Of a stretch of 35,132 nt of DNA, positions 22,580 to 32,822 are shown piece by piece; position 1 is the first letter of the stretch, and every line of letters begins with the position of its first letter. The translations under genes and the position numbers were made by a program. The notes beneath the pieces were generated by a model that saw only the letters and a program-made list of their open reading frames with translations, made no database searches and had not been told where the DNA came from. The DNA comes from Armadillidium nasatum (Eukaryota; Arthropoda; Malacostraca; Isopoda; Armadillidiidae). Where the stretch lies: contig SEYY01023495.1 of the NCBI GenBank assembly GCA_009176605.1, positions 1-35,132 of the forward strand. The letters run 5' to 3'.

Positions 22580-23779
22580 TTATTTTTCAGAAGGTTTTAC
22601 ATATTCAAGGGTTTTTTTCATTATCAATGGTAAAGTTCTTACGGGACCTCGTGATCTAGTTTGAGGTCCATCATTACTATCTTTAGACATTAAATTATCT
22701 GGAAAATTACCCAAAGATGAATTATTTTCAAAATTTACAGTGGGAGATGATATAAGAAAATCATTTAAATTATCTTCAAAATAATCGACTACCATATGTT
22801 CCTCATCTATATTCTCAGAAGATGACATTGAAACATTCTTTCCCCCCAAATTATAGATATGAGAGCTATTATCAACAATGGCTTGAATAGGGGACAAAAA
22901 ACCTTCAAAACTCTCATCAATTACTGAATCAAATAGATTATCTATATTCAGGTCTTCTGAAGAATCAGATTTAAATAACTCCCTGAATCCCAAGGAACTA
23001 TTCACCGATACATTTGGGTCAACTGATTCTAAAGAATTTTCTACAAAAACATCACTGCTCATATTAGAAATAGGGGATATATTATCTAATTGTGCAATCA
23101 ACGTTTGCGGTGGATTTATTTTTACAAAGGGAAATTTAATCAAAAGTCGTCGTGTTTTTAAAAGAGAAACCGACGGAACTAAGGCGGAAAATGGAATTAC
23201 CAATCGTGATTCTGACAAAGAAGATTGAAAACAATCCTGATCTACAATAGGCAAGACACCTCTCCCTGAGTCACTTGGGGACAAATTTATACTCTCCTCC
23301 CTTGAATTATGAAATGAATTATCTTCCAATAATGAAGACAAGGCATTCACTGCCTGCTTAATATTACCTTTAGTTACTAAACTTACATGGGAATCATTTG
23401 ACAAAGAAGAGTTTCATCTATTAATTTGGCTTTGAATATCAAAAGTATTACTTAATTGATTAACTGAACCTCCATTTTTAGTGGGAATTCCAAAAAAATC
23501 ATTTTCGAGATGTGACTCATTAAAAAGATCTAATTCTAATGGATTAAGTTCAAAAGGTTTAAGTAGGTTCTCCTCAAAAGTTTCACCCTCTCCTACCAAA
23601 GACTCGCTACTATCACTGAATACAATCCCATCCCTTGATTCCAATTCACCCCAGTTACTTATTACGGTATCATCACTATCGTCAGTTCCCAAAAATAACT
23701 TTCGATACGAACTATGTTTACGGAGATAACTGGGCATATCTATCCAAGGTCTTAGCTGTGAAAAATTAACTTGGGGCAT
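22580..23779 (-). pseudogene. Gypsy-2 pol C-terminal tail
   Basis: A long Ser/Asp/Asn-rich, acidic extension follows the integrase, open from 23779 to 22580 except for one TGA at 23414-23416. It starts with VNFSQLRPW, matching the end of the integrase module in Gypsy-1 (HHRQLRRW). Near its end GPQTRSRGPVRTLPL matches the TRS-x-G...LP motif of Gypsy-1. There is no known domain. It is joined to the integrase by a frame change near 23850. Confidence 0.7.
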
Positions 23780-24994
23780 AGGATTATCAGGACGTAAAGT
23801 AACACGAGTTATCCGGTAAGACAGTGAATTTTGGTATGCTTTGGTAATTAAAAAGGACCTGTATAACGCAGTTTGAATTTATTTGTTACTAAATTACCAT
23901 GAAGATGCATCTTAAATGCAACTTTATCCTCAGTCTTATAAGGACAGAACTGGTTTGATGGTTCACACCAAAACTTTTGCAAGCATGAATTACCGGTGTA
24001 ATTATGAGCATTTTTGAATAACATATCACTAGGTGTTGATTGTGTGGCTGAGTGCCATGTATTATAAATAGTGACTGCTTGTGGAAGTTTACTATCCCAA
24101 GAAGTGGGATTATCATTCGCAAGCATCCTAAATAATTGTAAAAGTGTTCGATTTACACGCTCAGTAACACCATTGCATTATGGCATATGACTAGTAATTA
24201 CCACATGAGATATACCAAACTCACTAAGTTTCTCTTCAAATGCATTACCCATAAATTCCAATCCTCTATCACTCAAAAGGCGATTAGGGATTCGTGGTAA
24301 AAATGGCTAAATTTTATATTTAAAAGAGTTTGCTACATAGGGACCTGTTTTATTACTATATGTTATTTTCCAAATAAATTTGGAAAAATGATCTATGGCA
24401 ACTAAACAATATGAATTATTCTTAGATGTTCTAGGAAGTTGGAGGAGATCTACCGCTAATAAATCAAAGGGATAAGCAGCAATGACTTTAAGTAAAGGAG
24501 GTTTAATTACATTAGGATTACCTTTTAGCGTTTGACATTTTGGGCAACATCAACAAATATCTGAAACTACCTGACTAACACGTGGATGCCACAATTCTTC
24601 ATAAATTAAGGGAATTAACTTATTACGACCTAGATGGCCATAGTCACAATGAAGTTGTGAAGCAACAGTTATTAGAAAAGGCATGGAAATTACAAATCTA
24701 GACGTGTTACTTGATTTATTATAAAGAATACCATTTCTGATTTCTAGGACATTTTTGAAAGCTTTAAAGATTATCAAAGAATGATGCCACTGAGAAATGG
24801 GAATTTGCTTAGTAATTGCTTTAATTAACCTTTTTAGTACCAGGTCACTAGACTGAATATCATTGATAAAATCGTAACTAATTTGTGAATCAGGTGATAC
24901 ATAATGATCTTGAGTGTCCAGTTGATTTATCATAACTAGATTAACCTTAACTACCTCCTTCTCAACTAAAGAATTATCGGACTCTACGGGCACA
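23780..24994 (-). pseudogene. Gypsy-2 integrase
   Basis: The zinc-binding region is LHCDYGHLGRNKL followed, after a TGA at 24550-24552, by CCPKC. The core has AVDLLQLP (first Asp), SDRGLEF (second Asp at 24270) and NGVTERVNRTL (Glu at 24162), giving D,D35E spacing as in Gypsy-1. The C-terminal part has NLVTNKFKLRYTGPF, the GPY/F module. At least three in-frame stops (24550-24552, near 24308 and near 24180) and a frame change near 23850 inactivate it. Confidence 0.9.
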
Positions 24995-25330
24995 AGTAAA
25001 TTATAATGAACGCCTGAGAGACATCTAAGAAAACATCTACTGGGAGAATTATCACCATATGTTAAGGAAGTACCATTTTCAAAATACACAATTACCTGAG
25101 TTCTCATTAAATATGAAAATGCCTGAATTTCTTCAGGAATTGGCATTTGACCGGGTATTCACATTAACTTTAATTTCTTTAATAAATTCCGCTCTCGCAA
25201 GATATATCGTTGTAGATTCTTAATTAATTCGTCAATTAACCTTTCGCACACGTCGGTATGAAAATCCTCATTACCCCCTATCCACAAAGCAAAACAACGG
25301 AAAAGAGAATTGCCGCCGCCCGGCACCTCT
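24995..25330 (-). pseudogene. OTU-like domain between RNase H and integrase of Gypsy-2
   Basis: The frame running on from RNase H gives IEVPGGGNSLFRCFALW (from about 25330) and DFHTDVCERLIDELI. One TGA follows at 25159-25161, then IPGQMPIPEEIQAFSYL, VIVYFENGTSLTYG and CLSGVHYNLL with the His at about 25008. The arrangement matches an OTU fold of about 110 residues. The expected GDGNC motif reads GGGNS: the Cys nucleophile is Ser and the Asp is Gly, exactly as in Gypsy-1. It lies in the same frame as RNase H and integrase, so it is part of pol. The role is unknown; a structural or ubiquitin-binding function would fit a catalytically altered OTU. Confidence 0.7.
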
Positions 25331-25900
25331 ATTTGTTTAAAGCCCTCGGGCATAGTAGGTTGAAAGGTCACAGAATTACCGTCCTTCCCCTGATCGACAT
25401 CCGAATCAGTTGGAATAGGGGAAAGCGAAAGAGCATCAGCGACCACGTTCTTACGACCGCTGATGTGTCGAACTTCAAAGTTGTAATTACACAATTCATC
25501 AAGAGTACGCGCAATACGTCCATCAATTGCAGACATGTTGTGAAGATACTGTAAAGGCTCATGGTCACTATAGATGATAAATTTCTTATTATTACATAAA
25601 AAGGGTCTTAAAGATTTGACTGCCCATCGTAACGCAGTAAGTTCTCTTTCAATGGTGGAATACTTTTGTTGCGTACTTGAAAAAGTCATAGAGATGAAAG
25701 CAATGGGTCTAATATTACCTTCTTTGCTTTGAGCTAACATCGCCCCTGCCACAATATCTGAAGCATCAACATGAAGCTCTAAAGGTGGTGCTTCGTCTGA
25801 ATAATCAGGAAACACCAAAAGAGTAGGACTTACTAGTGCAGCTTTTAATTTTTCAAAGGCAGTCTGGCACTTAGATGTCCAATGAACTACTTTACCTCCG
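25331..25900 (-). pseudogene. Gypsy-2 RNase H
   Basis: It is open within a single frame. LHVDASD has the first catalytic Asp at 25767, IERELTALRWAVKSL has the Glu, IYSDHEPLQYL has the second Asp, and NVVADALSLSP closes the domain. It is well conserved with Gypsy-1 and shows no internal break. Confidence 0.9.
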
Positions 25901-26660
25901 GTCTGACAAGAGAGTGGTTTTGCAATAAACGAACACTGGGGAATGTGACGACGATAAAAATTAACCATCCCCAAGAACTGTCGCAACTGCTTTACTGTGG
26001 TAGGTATGGGAAAGTTAAGAGCGCCAGAGATGTTCTTTTCCAAGGGAAGAATACCTTGATTACTAATGTGGTGACCCAAAAACTCCACAGACTCTCAACA
26101 CAACCTAGTTTTCTTGGGCTTAAGTTTGAACCCATTCTTTTGCAATGCATGTAATACCTTCTTTAAAGCACACAAATGCTCTTCAAACGTGGCAGATCTT
26201 ATAATTATGTCGTCCAGATAGGCCATTACCTGGGACCAAGGAAAACCGGACAAGGAGAGCATCATGCCTCGTTAAAACGTTGCTGGTCCTCCTTTAACAC
26301 CAAATGGCATACAAAGGAATTCATAATGAGACAGAGTAGTAGAAAAGGCTGTCTTCTCTATACTATCCTCTACCATTTCAATTTGGTAATACCCTCGAAC
26401 GAGATCTATAGTAGTAAAATACCTAAATCCGGCCATATTATAGATAGAATCTATAAAATTGGGCAATGGAAAAGTGTCATTTTTAGTGTATTTGTTCAGA
26501 CAACGATAATCCAAACAAACTCGCAAACTACCATCTGGCTTTCGTACTGGAACAACGGGAGCTGAGTACGGAGAGTAACTTTCCCTAATAATGCCTGCTT
26601 CCTCCAGTTCAACACATTGTTTTTCAATTTCTTGGGACAGAGGTCCCTGAACCGGCATAC
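25901..26660 (-). pseudogene. Gypsy-2 reverse transcriptase, two in-frame stops
   Basis: In one frame the translation gives EEAGIIRESYSPYSAPVV, RKPDGSLRVCLDYR, FTTIDLVRGYYQIEM and MPFGVKGGPATF. A TAA follows at 26272-26274, then the catalytic YLDD at 26220-26209, then a TGA near 26095 and EFLGHHISNQG. RQFLGMVNFYRRHIP marks the thumb/connection. All catalytic Asp are kept. Comparison with Gypsy-1 shows that both stops replace coding positions. Confidence 0.92.
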
Positions 26661-27236
26661 AGGAACATGGATGGGTTTATCAGTTGTTAATTCGATGTGG
26701 TGCTTAACATTATTTGCACAACCAACATCATCATCTCCTGTACTCAAAACGTCTGCATATTTCTGAAGCAGATCAATTAACAGGGATTTTTGAACTTGAT
26801 CCAAAGGAACATCTTCAATTTGGAACTCTTGGATAACCCGTTCTCTAGTCCAATACTCAAATGGTACAACTGATGATGATGAACTAGTATTAACATTACC
26901 AATTGCAACATTCTCAACCTCCGAGATACAAAGAATAACCAAAAACCCAAATAACCCAAAGAATAACCTCCAGGAATAAATCTACATGAGTCACTATAAT
27001 TACATAGGGCCATTACAGGTTCAGTTCCTGATAGAATGCCAGGAAGTACCTCCAGACCATTATCTTCCTTTCCATTGTAAAAGAAAGTATTGAAAGAATA
27101 CGAAAGGTTACAAAGGTTAATAGGAATAACCTTACATTGTTTCGCACCTAGTTCCAGATTACCATCAGTACACACATTCATGGGTTGAACATTCTTGGTT
27201 GGATCAGTAGCCACAACATTGAACGCATTACCTTCC
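26661..27236 (-). pseudogene. Gypsy-2 protease-RT linker, frame-broken
   Basis: The region spans two frames (27262-26777 and 26942-26496). The second has DVGCANNVKHHIELTTDKPIH, the conserved lead-in to Ty3/Gypsy RT (compare DVGCTSIIKHKIETTTEDP in Gypsy-1). Frame changes near 26930 and 26665 break it. Confidence 0.75.
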
Positions 27237-27709
27237 CTATGAAGTAACTGATACGAAGACATCTGGTAAGAGGCTATTATTTTTAAGAAGAATCACTCCC
27301 AGTACTAAGGGATGATCTATTATTTCAGAAGGAACTATATAAAATTCATCACTCTTCGTCATAAAACCACTACAAAAACGAAGTTCGAGACTTACGTAAT
27401 AAGAAATAGGAATTTGAGCATTACCAACACCTGAAATTACTCCAACCACTGAAGAGTGTTTTGTAATACCTACTAGATGATCTACTACTGACTCTTTAAT
27501 TAAATTTATACAAGCTCCATTATCTACTAGACAATTATAAATATTAAATGCAGAATCGACAATAGAAATGTCGACACATAGGGGTTGACTATCAACTTTG
27601 TTATAATTCACAGTGATTATCTGATCAGAAGACAGGTTTGATTGGGTCAATTCAGGAACCTGATCTTGACAATCCTCCGTGGTGAGACCCTGGGCCACGG
27701 AGTCCTTTA
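27237..27709 (-). pseudogene. Gypsy-2 protease region, active site altered
   Basis: pol enters in the -1 frame at the frameshift site. NCLVDNGACINLI aligns with the retropepsin active site of Gypsy-1 (FVDTGASVSLL), but the triad is DNG in place of DTG. HPLVLGVILLKNN corresponds to the second conserved strand. The Thr/Ser to Asn change would be expected to damage activity; it may be decay of this copy. Confidence 0.75.
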
Positions 27710-27716
27710 GTTTAAA
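27644..27716 (-). promoter_or_regulatory. -1 programmed frameshift signal at Gypsy-2 gag/pol junction
   Basis: On the minus strand gag ends CCT TTA AAC TAA, containing the canonical slippery heptamer T TTA AAC (27716-27710) immediately followed by the gag stop. Seven bases on, CTCCGTGG (27702-27695) pairs perfectly with CCACGGAG (27682-27675) around a 12-nt loop. The loop contains GGGTC, which could pair with GACCC at 27648-27644 to make a pseudoknot. The -1 frame after the shift is the protease/pol frame. All parts of a classic frameshift signal are present. Confidence 0.85.
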
Positions 27717-29581
27717 GGATTATTATTACCTCCACACGCCCCTTCTGACTCATAGGTAAATGGATTATTATCTCTAGGGCGTGCACCTTGAGCTGAATAT
27801 TCTCTGGGCTGACGATGAAGTAATGGAGCTGGTTGATTTGTATTACTAACTGTCTTATGGACCGAATTATCCTTAGATTGACAATCCTTTCCAAAATGAT
27901 CGCCCTTACAGAAAGGACATAAAGGCTTATGTGTCTGAGGCGGGTTTCGCTGCTGCTCTCTTTGTTTGAGCTGGGAACATTCAGAACGATGATGTTCTTG
28001 TTCCCGACAATATGAAGAAATACCTAACAGCTCATAACACGTCGAAACTTCATGACCTAGTTTCAAGCAATTGTCGCTTATCGGTCTAGATTGTTGATTA
28101 TTTCGGGAATCTCTGCTACTGTTGTTATTGGCAGCAGAATGATTACCCGCCCGGTCATCGTTGTTACTACCACTATTTCTTCGTGGAGATCTTTGGGAAG
28201 AGTTATTATTACCCTTGGAGTTGTTTTCTACTGGTCTATTTGGTTTCTTTGAGGACCAACGCTTCATAACCTCACCCCAAGTGGAAGTACGCGACTGGGA
28301 AGGGTTATTATCAACAGTTCTCACCTGGGAAATTTCAATTACCTCGGGTTCTATGGGACCAGAGCTCAGCTCAGAAACACATTCACGATGGTGTTGACTA
28401 GCGAGTCGTACTATCTGATCAAAGGTCAGATTTTGGCCTGTAGTACCTTCTACATTAAGGATATAATCGTGCATCCTTTGTTCTATTACCGGTGGTAGAC
28501 AATGTAAGAAATTACGACGTAACATTTCGTGATTTCTCATTACCAGACCAGGGTATGCTCGATTTGCAAGTTGTTCTAATCGTAAAACAAACATGTTGAT
28601 ACTTTCCCCAGGTTTCATTCTTGCGAGCATAAAATCCTGGGTGGCTTTTTCTTTTTTCTGCTGGTGTTCATAATCCCACCAATTTAGAAGAGCTGCCTTC
28701 ACAGACAAATAGTCCTTTTCAGATTCAATATTAATCTGATGATATAATTAAAGATACTGTCCCTCCAAATAACTAGCGAGGACATATACCCAATCCTCAC
28801 GTTGTTCAGGATAAGTGGTATTGCAGTATTTCTCAAATCTATAGAAGAAAGATCTCATGTTTTGATTACCTCCAGAGATGAATTTCGGAGGTGGAATAGC
28901 TTTAGGTCGATAGGCCTGTTTCAAAAGCTCGGCTATCATACGAACAGAGGTCGCAATCATGTCAACCTAAGCTTCTAAGGCATCGAATCTATCGGCTGAG
29001 CTGCTTAGATCACGAGTATTACCAGAGGATACAGCTGAAGGATTGGTAACTTTGTTCAGGAAGTTTTCAACAGTGGTGTGGACATTATCAATCTGTAAAG
29101 TTACAATAGGGGTATTAATTACTGTATTACATGTCTTCGTGGTAGTCATGGTTGACACAGGATAGGAGTACTTATGGTTGAGATTCTCCAAAGATGTAGC
29201 AAGAGGTAAATTACCAAGCAGATCCTCGTACTTATGAGCACCTTCGAATGGGAACAGTACTTTAGGGACAAATCCGGACATCGACGCTAAAGAGGCTGCG
29301 TTATCCAAACCCAACAATCTAACAGCCGATTGTTCTGCACGTCCTTGAGTAATTTCACCTCGAGTTTTAGCTAACCCTGCTTCCAGCGAATGCAAATGTA
29401 AAAGCAATTTTTCCTCCCATGAAGAAAGTTTACTTTCGAGGTCACCCGTGCCTGTATTACCCATCATTTTCCTTTCACCCTCAATTAACCCTCCGAGAGA
29501 AGAATCTTGCTCATCGCAGGGGGTCTCTATCTGATTGTGAACAGGAATTAAGGGGGGAGAATTAGGATTTGAGTGAGCCAT
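27707..29581 (-). pseudogene. gag: Gypsy-2 Gag, two in-frame stops
   Basis: I take the ATG at 29581 (MAHSNPNSPP, with G at +4). Upstream in-frame codons lack an ATG, and the splice donor lies just before it. One frame runs to 27707 (about 624 codons) except for a TAG at 28967-28969 and a TAA at 28748-28750. The capsid part matches Gypsy-1 Gag (NMRSFFYRFEKYCNTTYPEQ, SINMFVLRLEQLANRAYPG, RRNFLHCLPP). Of the zinc knuckles, two have lost their first Cys; the last, CPFCKGDHFGKDC, has the same C-x2-C-x3-H-x4-C spacing as Gypsy-1 knuckle four. The N-terminal ~200 residues are longer than in Gypsy-1. Confidence 0.88.
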
Positions 29582-29596
29582 TATTATTATCGGGGA

Positions 29597-29605
29597 ACTT
29601 ACTTT
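29597..29605 (-). promoter_or_regulatory. splice donor upstream of Gypsy-2 gag ATG
   Basis: The minus strand reads AAA then GTAAGT (29602-29597), a full consensus 5' splice site, 15 bases before the gag ATG. Splicing to the acceptor at 22368 would skip gag-pol. Confidence 0.6.
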
Positions 29606-29659
29606 CTCACACTGAATTACACACAAACACACTGAATAATATAATTACCGTCACAAGTA

Positions 29660-29676
29660 TCCTGGCAAGGTCGCCA
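29660..29676 (-). promoter_or_regulatory. primer-binding site of Gypsy-2, tRNA-Arg type
   Basis: TGGCGACCTTGCCAGGA starts 4 bases inside the 5' LTR edge on the minus strand. TGG is the complement of the tRNA CCA end. From memory, the 17 bases closely match tRNA-Arg 3' ends used by mdg1/412-type elements, with about two mismatches. It primes minus-strand DNA synthesis. Confidence 0.75.
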
Positions 29677-29680
29677 CTTA

Positions 29681-31019
29681 TGTACGGGCGACTCGGCTTG
29701 CCTTGTTTATTATATTGTAGATAACGCTTGAAACCGAGTACGTTTGTAATAAACGAGCCGTACTTTATTTATTATTTATTTTTAATTTAGAAATTAGACT
29801 AACGTGTTAATTTACAAAAATTTCAGATTAACATTTGTATCACAGGATACTTGGACAGCTATCTACAAGGATTTATTCAAACACACGCCTAATTTTAACT
29901 TTACTTACAAACGGGATTACAATCTTTTTACAAAATTTACAAGTAAAAACATTTTCTAGTAATGAACAAAATTTTAAATTGAAATTTATTATTATTAGAG
30001 TTATCTCGGTTTTTATTTTAAATATGGTGGACTATATAAACTTATAAAAGAAATTATAATAATATATATATATCACTAACAATTTTGTGAAATTTTAGTT
30101 TAACGTATTACCAATAAAATAATAAACTATGCTTAAATTTGTTATAGAAGGATAACTTGGCGTCGACCTGAGTGAGATTTACGTTATTCCCCTTTTCACT
30201 AGTAAGTTGGATTTATTATTGCTGACTTTAAGAATAATGGTTTTCAATTGAGACTTGTCAATATAAGTGATTGATTTGTTTTGACAAATTGACGCTTGAA
30301 GGAAAAATTCTGATTTAAGCAACGATGTCAGATTATCAGTTAAATTATCACGTTACAGTTTGAATTTCAAAATATGAACTATGAATTCCAAGATAAGATA
30401 TACGTTCGAAGTATGGAATCCAGTATAGGAACTGCAATAGAAATTTAATTAAGAATTTTTTACTTGTATATTCAAAAGATTACCGACAAATTACCAAATC
30501 TATATTTTATTTACCCCTTTCAGCTGCATGGGTCCTAACGTTATGTAATCTGGATGGAACTATGGATTACCAATACGGTCCTAATTTTATGTAATCTTGA
30601 TGGAATGATGGAAATAGGGATTACCAAGACTTCTATATTTCCTCAATATAAATATTATCACTACTTTAGAATACCAATTGTACTCAATGATGTATGAAAC
30701 GTACAATTATATTTTTGTTTAAGTTTAACCAACAACAAAATTAGGTATGGAAAAATTACGAAAAAGATGCCTGAAAGAAAGATATATATATATATAATAG
30801 AAAAAAATGAGGACATATGACATGAAAGGTCATATGGTCCAAAACTTATCTTAGATAGATACATGAAGGGTAAGATAATGGGATTATCTTAACAAGCAGC
30901 CATGCAAAAGGGACATGCACAAGAAAACACCGGTGCTTTTAGATCATCACAAGACAAACACATGCAATTGGCATCACACAACCTGTAGACAAGGGATTAC
31001 ATAGGTTAAAAACCTCACA
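29681..31019 (-). repeat. 5' LTR of Gypsy-2, complete (1339 bp)
   Basis: On the plus strand it starts TGTACGGGCG at 29681 and ends CCTCACA at 31019, so it has TG...CA ends on either strand. Several AATAAA-type signals lie on the minus strand around 29762-29785, about 80-100 bp from the PBS side. A TATATATATA stretch at 30782-30797 could serve as promoter. It holds the same tandem duplication as the other LTR (30531-30630). Confidence 0.92.
30531..30630. repeat. internal tandem duplication within the 5' LTR
   Basis: The counterpart of 20216-20315: two adjacent units of about 46 and 54 bp sharing GGTCCTAA, TATGTAATC, GATGGAA and GGATTACCAA. Confidence 0.8.
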
Positions 31020-31023
31020 ACGG

Positions 31024-31468
31024 GATAGTGAATAAACGGGATACGTGAATGGAAAAACTCTCCTTCTCCTATCACTCTTGCTAATTTCCATTCAGCTCTG
31101 AATCGGTGCAGGGATGTTCTTCAACGGACTAAGCGTACTTTCATAAAAAGGAAGTGCGCTGACCTCCTTGGCTCTCCTACTGATAAAAATTTATGTCCTC
31201 TTGTCAAAAATATCTCTAACAACTTCTGTAAATCTGCCTTTCCTCCACTTATTCACTCTGATGGTTCTGTAGCTAATACTCCTTCTGAAAAGGCTAATCT
31301 CTTCGGCCTCCTTTTTTCATCTAATTCCACTCTGCTCGATTCTGGCATCCCTCCTCCTATTCCTTCTCCTCTCAGGAGTCCCATGTCTGTCCCGGTAATT
31401 ACTCATGATCGGGTGCATGGGATCCTGAAATCTATGAACATCAGGAAGGCCAGTGGCCCGGATGGCAT
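31024..31468 (+). pseudogene. LINE-C pre-RT linker and first RT block
   Basis: In one frame from about 31024 the translation gives REWKNSPSPITLANFHSAL, FIKRKCADLLG, and after a frame change KASGPDGI at the very end (31449-31469), the first conserved RT block of jockey/CR1-type elements. It is broken off by the insertion exactly inside this block, and the next codons of the block are found beyond 32827. Confidence 0.8.
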
Positions 31469-32822
31469 TGATAAGGAGAGGACTGATTGCAGCAGGATTG
31501 AGAGGAGAAGACCCGATAGAGTCTTAGCCTCCTTTCTTGCTGGTGTATCTTTATTTAAATTTATTTTTTTTCATGTTAATATTTTTATATAACACAGACT
31601 ACTAAAATGTGTTTCTTATTGCAAAAGTGATTTTGAAAGTTAAAACCAAATTATATATGCTTTGTATCATATTAATCATTGTAACATTCATAATTGCACT
31701 GTATCCTTACCAAAAACATTTCTTGAAATCTGAAAACGATAGTGAATGCAGTGTCTGAAAAACGAACCTTGTACTTACCGGAAGGTGTTTTAAGATTATT
31801 TACAGTGAAAGTAGTGTACAAATTATATAGTAATATATACATATGATAGAACACTAATGTTACTACTGGTATAATTGTCATTAATGCATCTTTAATGCTT
31901 TAGATTCGAAAGTTATCATTGAAGTGTCACCAAACAAAATTTTATAAACTTTTATTGAGACTAGATATGCAACTTCACAAGGTACTTGTGTGTTCATAAT
32001 TATATATAGGAAAAGTGGAAAGTTAATATGAAATATTAAAGTGTTAGTAATTTTTGGATGTTAATGTTCTTTTTCGTTATTTTTAATTATAGGGTTTATA
32101 TTGTGGACTTTTGTTTACTGATGATTGAAGTCCAGAAACTGAAAACTCACCAAACAGAGAGTGGTCTTTAAGGTGGAATTAAAATCCCCTTATTGCCACC
32201 AACTAAGTTAAGAATTAATATATATAATACATAATTAGTAGTGTCTTTCACTAACCACTTCCTCCTTTCTCCTTCCATAGTCTTGATCTTCTCATCTTGG
32301 GAATTGCTGGGCGCGCAATTTTCAGTAAAAATTGTTTGTCTGAAAGCAATTGAGATAGTAAGACTCATATAACTTAAGAAAAATTTATTTAAATATTTAA
32401 TTGTAATTTAAATGATAGTTGGAAAATAAATAAATAAGAAAAATATAATTCATTACTTACAGTGTTTGAAGAAAAATGTTAGTTGATAAGAAGCTGGAAT
32501 TACAATGGTCACCGGTGTGCAGGTCTATTGATGAATACTGATTCACCCTTTACCTTCAAACATAAAATCAACTGTCGGGTGGGTTCTTTTTATATCCTGA
32601 TATCCGTTCAATTGAAATACTAAAGCCTTGAAACGACAAGAAAGTGGAATCTCACATCGTTAAAAGTGTAAGTGTTACAACAAGTTTTTATTATATGATT
32701 GGGAATGCTTGTTATGTAGTGGTATATATAGTTTCTTACCGAGCACCAATTACGCTTATACAACTTAAAGAAAAAATACATTGACCCTTTTCTTTTCAAA
32801 CTCTTAACGTCTCCCCCCAACA
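31469..32822. mobile_element. LTR-like insertion (probable solo LTR), 1354 bp, TSD GCAT
   Basis: The insert begins TGATAAGG at 31469 and ends CCCCAACA at 32822, giving TG...CA termini. GCAT precedes it (31465-31468) and GCAT follows it (32823-32826), a 4-bp target duplication. The interrupted RT reading frame continues exactly when the insert and one GCAT are ignored, which fixes the boundaries. It has no long ORF, as expected of a solo LTR. Length and ends fit an LTR, but it is not similar to the Gypsy-2 LTR. The family is unknown and the orientation undetermined. Confidence 0.7.

Larger units (their letters stand above)
19408..31019 (-). mobile_element. Ty3/Gypsy-type LTR retrotransposon Gypsy-2, near full length
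   Basis: Two long terminal repeats bracket PBS, gag, pol, a third ORF and a polypurine tract, all on the minus strand. The pol order is PR-RT-RNase H-OTU-like-IN-tail, the same as in Gypsy-1, and proteins align throughout. The LTRs differ by a few percent by eye, so the insertion is not recent. gag and pol contain about ten stops and several frameshifts, so this copy is dead. The far end of the 3' LTR is missing, so no target-site duplication can be confirmed (the base string after the 5' LTR is ACGGG). Confidence 0.92.

Noticed and set aside
31672-32368. Short minus-strand open frames inside the 1354-bp insert
   Set aside because: Short, without motifs, and inside a sequence bounded as a non-coding LTR-like insert.
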